DNA from: Cyanophora paradoxa
Lineage: Eukaryota; Glaucocystophyceae; Cyanophorales; Cyanophoraceae
Assembly: GCA_004431415.1 (NCBI GenBank)
Contig: QPMI01000161.1
Span: 1-64,000, forward strand
Reading direction: 5' to 3'
Length of the DNA stretch: 64,000 nt
How positions within the stretch are numbered: the first letter of the stretch is position 1; every line of letters begins with the position of its first letter. Of the stretch, positions 62,014 through 64,000 are shown piece by piece. Under the pieces are notes generated by a model. That model was given only the letters and a program-made list of their open reading frames with translations. It searched no databases and was not told where the DNA came from. Made by a program: the position numbers and the translations under genes.

Positions 62014-63836
62014 TCAAAATAATGCTAGCGCTAATTTCCTCTGTCGCGCCCACCTCGTCACCAGTGCGCCCTGTGGGGAAGAGCGGCGGTCATGCAAGGT
62101 CGGCGGGCTGGGAGCGGAGGGAGAGGACCGCATGGAGGACTTGGAGATGGGCGAGAAGGCGGCGCCGCCCTGGTAGAGCCCCTGGCCCAGCGCCGACACG
62201 AAGCCGGCCATCTCGTCCAGCGCCCGCTCCGCCTCGGGGCACAGCGGCACGAAGATCGGGAAGATGTGCCACATCTCCCGCCACACCTGCGTGCGCTCCG
62301 CTCAGAGGTTCGAGCGAGGCGTGCAGTCAGGCGGCGCGGGAGCTCGAGGAAGGCGCACGCGGGTGTCGCAGAAGACGCCGGCCTCGCGGGCGCGCTGGGC
62401 CAGCTGCAGGGCGTCGTCCACGTACACCTGCAGGCAGACGGGCTCGCGGGCCTGGGGCGGCGGGAGAGATGGGTAGGGCGCACGTCGTCGGAGCCGACGA
62501 CGACCATGAGCGGGGCGAGGCCGTCCAGCGGGCGGCTCGCCGCCGGCATCGTCTCGGGGACGAGCTCCTCGCCCCGCGGCGGCAGGCACTGCAGGACCAG
62601 CTCCCGCGTCGACCCTGCTTCCCGCGGACGGCCCCGCGGCCCCGGTCAGCCCGGGCTCAGATCAGATCAGCCTGATCTAGTCCGGGCGCACGGATGTGGA
62701 CGACGCAGTCATCGATGTCCTTCACGTCGTTGCTGCTCGGGCTGCACTGCGAGCGACAAAGGGGCGCCCCGGCCCGCCCCTCAGCTTCCCCTCGCAGCTG
62801 CGCTCCCGGATCCCGGACCCCCGCCTACCATGCGGAAATCGACGACGGGGCTGATCATGACGGCGCCGAGGGGCTGACCCCGGCCCTCGTCCCGCAGCTG
62901 CACCATCAGGTGCGCCGCGAGGCCCGCCCCCGCGCTGAGGCGAGGGTGAGCGGGGCCGAGGCGAACTCGCGGATGAAGCCCGAGATCTGATCCGAGGCAC
63001 CTGTCCCCCATGAGGACGATGCGGGCGGGCGGGACGCGGTGCATCTCCGTGAGCCACGAGAACGCGTTCAACGCCTCCTCCAGCTGCCCGGGCCTGCCCG
63101 AGCCCGGCCCAGGCCCCAGACCCTCGGCGCCTTGGCCGTGTGCGCAAGCCGCGCGCGGGGGCGCACCAGCGCAGCTCGGGGGCGAGCGTGTATTCGAGGG
63201 CGAAGACGCGCCCCCGTATGCGCTTCGCGAGCTCGTACAGGAAGTAGCGGTAGTGCGCGGTGGATCCCGCCATGAGGCCGCCCCCGTGCTGCACAGGGCG
63301 TCACGCGCGCGCTTCACGTCGGCGGGGCGAGCATGCGCAGGGGCGAGAAAATCGAGAGCAGGAGAACTCACGAGGAATAGGACGACCTTCCCATCGTCTT
63401 CGCCGTCTGTGCGCTGCACCCAGAGCCCGGAGATGCGCGCCCCGCGATGGCTCGCCTCCACAGGCTGAAACCAGTCGTTCGGCGGCGTAGGAGCCATCAG
63501 CGCTGTCAGGTCATACCGCTTGCGCAAGTCCGCGATCTGCGCGCCGGAGTCGGCTCGCAAACTCGCCGTTGGCATGCGCATCGAGCTCGAGCTCGCCGTT
63601 CGCGCGCACCGTCCAGTTCGGCGCCTTCGCGCGGAAAAGGAGCCACTTGAGCGCCTTTGCCTTCGGCGTTAGCTCGTCCTGCGCGGAATCCTTTGCGTGT
63701 GGCGGGCACTTCGTTACTACTAAACGGCGGACCTTTCGTAACCGGCAACCCTGAAGCGCGTACGGGACGTCGTAGACCAGCGACACGAGGCTGCACGAAG
63801 CGCTCAGCAGCACGGCAGAGCCCAGATCTTCATGTA
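62014..63836 (-). CDS. HSL-family alpha/beta hydrolase, diverged copy 4
   Basis: Spliced relative of the other three lipases. N-terminal exons give ALKWLLFRAKAPNWTVRANG and DLRKRYDLTALMAPTPPNDW, then VVLFLV before an intron and GGGLMAGSTAHYRYFLYELA (oxyanion hole). FALEYTLAPEL and ARIVLMGD followed by SAGAGLAAHLMVQLRDEG across an intron complete the GDSAG nucleophile motif. Later come VMISPVVDFRM, AASRPLDGLAPLMVVVGSDD, VCLQVYVDDALQLAQRA and MWHIFPIFVPLCPEAERALD with the catalytic His. The end extends to a stop at 62,014. The 5' end is not fixed and may reach the window edge. Substrate unknown. Confidence 0.75.
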
Positions 63837-64000
63837 CGATTGAAACGAGTCTAGCAGTGCCGAGCGAGGCGCGGCGCACCCGATTGCAGCTCTCGAAATA
63901 TACGAGGTCATCTGCCCCTGAGAGATCCACGAGTCCGAGCGAGTTGAAGTCCGCCGGGTCCGCCAGTCCGATGAGTCACTAGGGGTATCACTTTCTTCGA

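Noticed and set aside
1-64000. tRNA or rRNA genes
   Set aside because: I found no cloverleaf or conserved rRNA segment by eye on either strand; a dedicated search could still find one.

Overview
The window is a piece of a GC-rich, intron-rich eukaryotic protist genome with one foreign, AT-rich block inserted in it. Host features are a spliced uS2/RPSA ribosomal protein gene, a ciliary gene (CFAP300, so the cell makes or recently made flagella), a TMEM63/OSCA-type channel, a hybrid histidine kinase, AIG2-like gamma-glutamylcyclotransferases, HSL-type lipases and an HMG-box protein. Introns are very short (often 30-100 nt) and commonly begin GTGCGC; at least one appears to begin GC. A haptophyte or similar alga fits, but this is inference from composition and gene style.

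Host left arm (1-36,065): a 5'-truncated hybrid histidine kinase; then a nearly perfect 9.06-kb tandem duplication (3,715-12,771 and 12,772-21,840), each unit carrying an HSL-like lipase (minus), RPSA (plus), a Pro/Ala/Gln-repeat protein (minus) and two unrecognised genes (plus). Next come a one-membrane-span protein (minus), a TMEM63/CSC1 channel (plus), a roughly 2-kb tandem duplication holding an AIG2-like gene and the 5' part of CFAP300, the full CFAP300, an HMG-box gene, and a third lipase. A fourth, diverged lipase lies at 62.0-63.9 kb, beyond the insert.

Insert (about 36,066-61,504, 25.4 kb): an endogenous polinton-like virus / Maverick relative with 1,362-bp terminal inverted repeats. 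Left to right: an unknown gene; two probable structural genes on opposite strands; a frameshifted double-jelly-roll major capsid protein; a zinc-finger endonuclease; the A32-like packaging ATPase; small accessory genes including an AT-hook protein; a TV-Pol type (family A-like) polymerase fused to a superfamily 3 helicase; an internal copy of a TIR segment; a protein-primed family B polymerase; a truncated retroviral-type integrase; a giant fibre protein with a self-cleaving S74 chaperone domain; a pair of paralogous probable virion proteins; small zinc-ribbon proteins; and an S-adenosylmethionine decarboxylase (SpeD) whose 3' end lies in the right TIR.

How it may work: the polymerases and helicase replicate the linear genome from repeat-rich TIRs, the capsid protein and ATPase build and fill the particle, the fibre binds the host, and SpeD could supply polyamines for DNA compaction. 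A conserved AAAAAATGAY box stands 40-100 bp upstream of mostly non-structural genes, while many structural genes have A/T-rich TATA-like boxes near the start, suggesting early and late classes. MCP, ATPase, helicase, integrase and some others are frameshifted, while pPolB, fibre, endonuclease, the paralog pair and SpeD are intact. Because the two host 9-kb copies also differ largely at homopolymers, some frameshifts may be sequence errors.
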